Source: Deltaproteobacteria bacterium
GTDB lineage: Bacteria > Myxococcota_A > UBA796 > GCA-2862545
Assembly (NCBI GenBank): GCA_019307545.1
Contig: JAFDJI010000432.1
Coordinates: 1-7,846 of the forward strand
Direction of reading: 5' to 3'
Length of the DNA: 7,846 bases
Position numbers and translations under genes: made by a program. Below, piece after piece: positions 6,004 to 7,846 of the stretch. Under the pieces are notes generated by a model. It worked only from the letters and a program-made list of their open reading frames with translations, ran no database searches and was not told the origin of the DNA. Position 1 is the first letter of the stretch, and the number at the start of each line of letters is the position of its first letter.

Positions 6004-7398
6004 ATGTCAGTCCTGATCAAGAACGGCCGCGTCGTCACCGCGACCGACGACTACTACGCCGACGTGTTCGTGGAGGGCGAGAAGATCACCCTCATCGGCC
6101 AGGATCTGAAGGTCGCCGCGGACACGGTGATCGACGCCACCGGCCGCCTGGTGATTCCGGGCGGCATCGACGTCCACACCCACCTGGACATGCCCTTCGG
6201 TGGGAGCTTCACCGCGGACGACTTCGACAGTGGCACCAAGGCGGCCGCCTTCGGCGGGACGACGACGCTCATCGACTTCGCGATCCAGACGCAGGGGAAG
6301 AGCACCCTGGAGGGGTTGGACGCGTGGCATGCCCGCGCCGAGGGGAAGGCGACGATCGACTACGGCTTCCACATGATCGTCACCGACATGCCCGAGGAGC
6401 GGCTCCCGGAGATCGATCGGCTGGTGGAGGAGGGGATCACCTCCTTCAAGATGTTCATGGCCTACCCCGGGGTGCTGTACACCGACGACGCCACCCACTT
6501 CCGCACCTATCGCCGCGCTGGAGAGGTTGGCGCCCGCATCCAGCTCCATGCCGAGAACGGCATCGTGATCGACGAGTTCATCAAGGACGCGGTCGCTCGA
6601 GGAGATGTGAGTCCTGGCTGGCACCCTCGCACCCGGCCGGCGCGGCTCGCAGGCGAGGCGGTGTACCGCGCCTCGGCCATCGCCGAGGTGGCGAAGGTGC
6701 CCCTGTACATCGTTCACCTGGACTGCGTGGAGTCCCTGGTCGAGGTGAAGCGGGCGAAGGAACGCGGCGTCGACATCGTGGCCGAGACCTGTCCGCAGTA
6801 CCTGTTCCTGGACGACTCCTACAACGATCTCGAGGGCTTCGAGGGCGCCAAGTACGTGATGAGCCCACCCCTGCGCCCGAAGGCCGGCCAGGAGGTGCTG
6901 TGGACAGCCCTGGCCCGGGGGGACCTGTCCCTGGTCGCCACCGATCATGCGCCCTTCAACTACAAGGGCCAGAAGGAGCTTGGGCTCGAGGTGTTCACCA
7001 AGATCCCGAACGGCGCTCCGGGCGTGGAGAACCGGGTGAGCCTGATGTACCAGGGGGGCGTCGTCGAGGGCCGGTTCGACGTGAATCGCTTCGTGGAGGT
7101 GACCAGCACCGCGCCGGCGAAGGTCTTCGGCATGTTCCCCAAGAAGGGCACCATCGCCATCGGCAGCGACGCCGACATCGTGGTCTTCAACCCCGAGCGC
7201 AGGGAGACCATCAGCGTCGACAACCCGTTCACCCACCACATGAACGTGGACTACAGCGCGTATGAGGGCTTCGAGGTCCAGGGCTGGAGCGAGGTGGTGC
7301 TGTCCCGCGGCCGGGTGATCTGCGACAACGGGAAGCTGGTCACCGAGGGCGGCGGCCAGTTCATCAAGCGCGCGCAGGTGAACCAGCTTCTGCGGTAG
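6004..7398 (+). CDS. hydA: Dihydropyrimidinase / D-hydantoinase
   Basis: Cytosolic binuclear zinc amidohydrolase that opens cyclic ureides: 5,6-dihydrouracil or dihydrothymine to N-carbamoyl-beta-amino acids, or 5-substituted hydantoins (EC 3.5.2.2). The 464 residues match the usual family length of about 460. Metal ligands are all visible: H58 and H60 in DVHTH, K149 in FKMFMAYPG (carboxylated in the family), H182 in QLHAENG, H238 in YIVHLD, and D314 in ATDHAPF. Substrate contacts known from the family are present as Y154, S287 (MSPPLR) and N336 (IPNG). N-terminal (1-52) and C-terminal (about 370-445) beta-sandwich parts flank the TIM barrel. ATG 6004 is chosen because the protein then begins MSVLIKNGRVV, as in homologues; an in-frame GTG at 5956 would add an unlikely 16 residues. 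The ribosome site is poor (GGGGGT, 3 bases upstream). It is followed after 22 bases by an unknown gene, probably in the same transcript. No dihydropyrimidine dehydrogenase or ureidopropionase is seen beside it, so dihydropyrimidine versus hydantoin use is open. Confidence 0.95.
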   Translation: MSVLIKNGRVVTATDDYYADVFVEGEKITLIGQDLKVAADTVIDATGRLVIPGGIDVHTHLDMPFGGSFTADDFDSGTKAAAFGGTTTLIDFAIQTQGKSTLEGLDAWHARAEGKATIDYGFHMIVTDMPEERLPEIDRLVEEGITSFKMFMAYPGVLYTDDATHFRTYRRAGEVGARIQLHAENGIVIDEFIKDAVARGDVSPGWHPRTRPARLAGEAVYRASAIAEVAKVPLYIVHLDCVESLVEVKRAKERGVDIVAETCPQYLFLDDSYNDLEGFEGAKYVMSPPLRPKAGQEVLWTALARGDLSLVATDHAPFNYKGQKELGLEVFTKIPNGAPGVENRVSLMYQGGVVEGRFDVNRFVEVTSTAPAKVFGMFPKKGTIAIGSDADIVVFNPERRETISVDNPFTHHMNVDYSAYEGFEVQGWSEVVLSRGRVICDNGKLVTEGGGQFIKRAQVNQLLR

Positions 7399-7410
7399 CA
7401 ACCCATCGAT

Positions 7411-7416
7411 GGAGGG
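7411..7416 (+). promoter_or_regulatory. Ribosome binding site deciding the start of the small downstream gene
   Basis: GGAGGG lies 4 bases before ATG 7421. The in-frame upstream ATG at 7409 overlaps this site's flank and has no Shine-Dalgarno of its own, so 7421 is the preferred start. Confidence 0.65.
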
Positions 7417-7420
7417 ATCC

Positions 7421-7774
7421 ATGGAGCAGGTGGTGGTCGTCTTCGCAGCACCGGTGCCGGTGGGCAACCGCGTGGAAGTGATCTGGTACCAGAAGGTCGA
7501 GGCGGGCCTGGTGCCATCCCAGGTGCGCACAGACAGCCGGCCCGCACAACCCGTGATCCGCGACCTGGACACAGGCGTGATCTACGAGACCGACTGGGCG
7601 ATCGGTCATGGCGGGCGCGGCCGTCCGGACACCCCCCACGACGTGGCCGACGAGCCGCTCGCCGACTTCCGGGTGGAGCGGCGGATCACCGGAGTGGTGC
7701 GGCGATGCCGCGTCGTGACGCTGCGGGCGCTCCCCAGCTACGACGTGCAGACCCACCTCGACATCGAGACGTGA
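7421..7774 (+). CDS. Small conserved-looking protein of unknown function, downstream of the hydantoinase
   Basis: A 117-residue protein, not recognised. It has no signal peptide, membrane helix or cysteine cluster (a single Cys near residue 96). Predicted content is mostly beta strands: VVVVFAAPVP (4-13), NRVEVIWYQKVE (16-27), PVIRDLDTGVIYET (44-57), and two C-terminal strands ITGVVRRCRVVTLRA (89-103) and YDVQTHLDIE (107-116). The D-x-x-T-G-V-x-Y turn and alternating strands look like a small beta-barrel or OB-like fold, but this is a weak impression. Start at 7421 is set by GGAGGG 4 bases upstream; starting at 7409 would add four residues. The 22-base gap after the hydantoinase stop suggests the two are cotranscribed, so a link to cyclic amide breakdown or its control is possible (inference). 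Codon use matches its neighbours, which supports a real gene. Confidence 0.72.
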   Translation: MEQVVVVFAAPVPVGNRVEVIWYQKVEAGLVPSQVRTDSRPAQPVIRDLDTGVIYETDWAIGHGGRGRPDTPHDVADEPLADFRVERRITGVVRRCRVVTLRALPSYDVQTHLDIET

Positions 7775-7801
7775 GCCATTGCGAACAGGTGTCTACGGGT
7801 T

Positions 7802-7846
7802 CTACTCGATTTGCTCCTCTGCCGTGACCTCGTCCTCCGCCGCGGC
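7802..7846 (-). CDS. C-terminal end of a minus-strand gene entering from the right edge (partial)
   Basis: Fourteen codons and a TAG (stop 7802-7804) read AAAEDEVTAEEQIE on the minus strand, an acidic Ala/Glu-rich tail of the kind common at protein C-termini. It would converge on the small gene ending at 7774, leaving a 27-base gap with no clear terminator hairpin. Too little is visible to name a function, and the frame could be chance. Confidence 0.4.
   Translation of the reverse strand, partial: AAAEDEVTAEEQIE

Noticed and set aside
5964..7265. ATG at 5964 (MAPPKKRGIPWGS) as an alternative gene start before the hydantoinase
   Set aside because: It is out of frame with the hydantoinase and becomes Arg/Gly-rich shadow sequence at once, despite a purine-rich stretch upstream.
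6007..7572. Minus-strand 521-residue frame opposite the hydantoinase
   Set aside because: His/Val/Asp-rich antisense shadow with no domain; the plus-strand frame holds every amidohydrolase ligand.
7775..7801. Possible terminator between the convergent genes
   Set aside because: Only a 4-base inverted match (GAAC/GTTC) can be seen, with no G/C-rich stem or T run.

Overview
The window is GC-rich and densely coding, with third-position G/C bias in every gene I call. It contains no rRNA, tRNA, CRISPR array or insertion sequence. The large modular surface lipoprotein, with its short lipobox signal, long Asp-Ser/Asp-Thr linker, glycoside hydrolase domain and C-terminal FG-GAP-type repeats, suggests a predatory or polymer-degrading Myxococcota-like (former Deltaproteobacteria) genome. 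That assignment is an inference from style, not proof.

Minus strand, read right to left from about 5863 to the left edge, is a tightly packed probable operon of three genes. (1) A POT/PTR2-like MFS peptide transporter (5863-4179) is interrupted near its 3' end by an apparent one-base deletion. (2) A cytosolic-looking M1 zinc aminopeptidase of the leukotriene A4 hydrolase type (4163-2391) starts 15 bases after it. (3) A GTG-started lipoprotein (2362 to beyond base 1) starts 28 bases later. It carries a GH16 laminarinase-like domain with an intact EIDIME catalytic motif, followed by calcium-loop repeats with an exact 59-residue period that run off the window. This third gene is the main coding content of the first 2.36 kb. 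It has no stop codon inside the window and starts with GTG, so a simple ATG-to-stop scan misses it.

A 140-base divergent intergenic region (5864-6003) separates this operon from a plus-strand pair. The pair is a D-hydantoinase/dihydropyrimidinase (6004-7398) with all metal-binding and substrate-contact residues, and a small unrecognised protein (7421-7774) behind a strong ribosome binding site. At the right edge the last 15 codons of a probable convergent minus-strand gene, with an acidic C-terminus, are visible.

Functionally, the minus operon reads as surface polymer attack plus peptide import and intracellular peptide trimming. The plus pair reads as cyclic amide/ureide (pyrimidine or hydantoin) catabolism plus an unknown partner. 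I did not find a clearly new system. The most notable points are the transporter frameshift, the perfectly periodic repeat array with signs of recent internal duplication, the hexanucleotide coding microsatellite, and retention of the complete LTA4H-type active-site set in the bacterial aminopeptidase.
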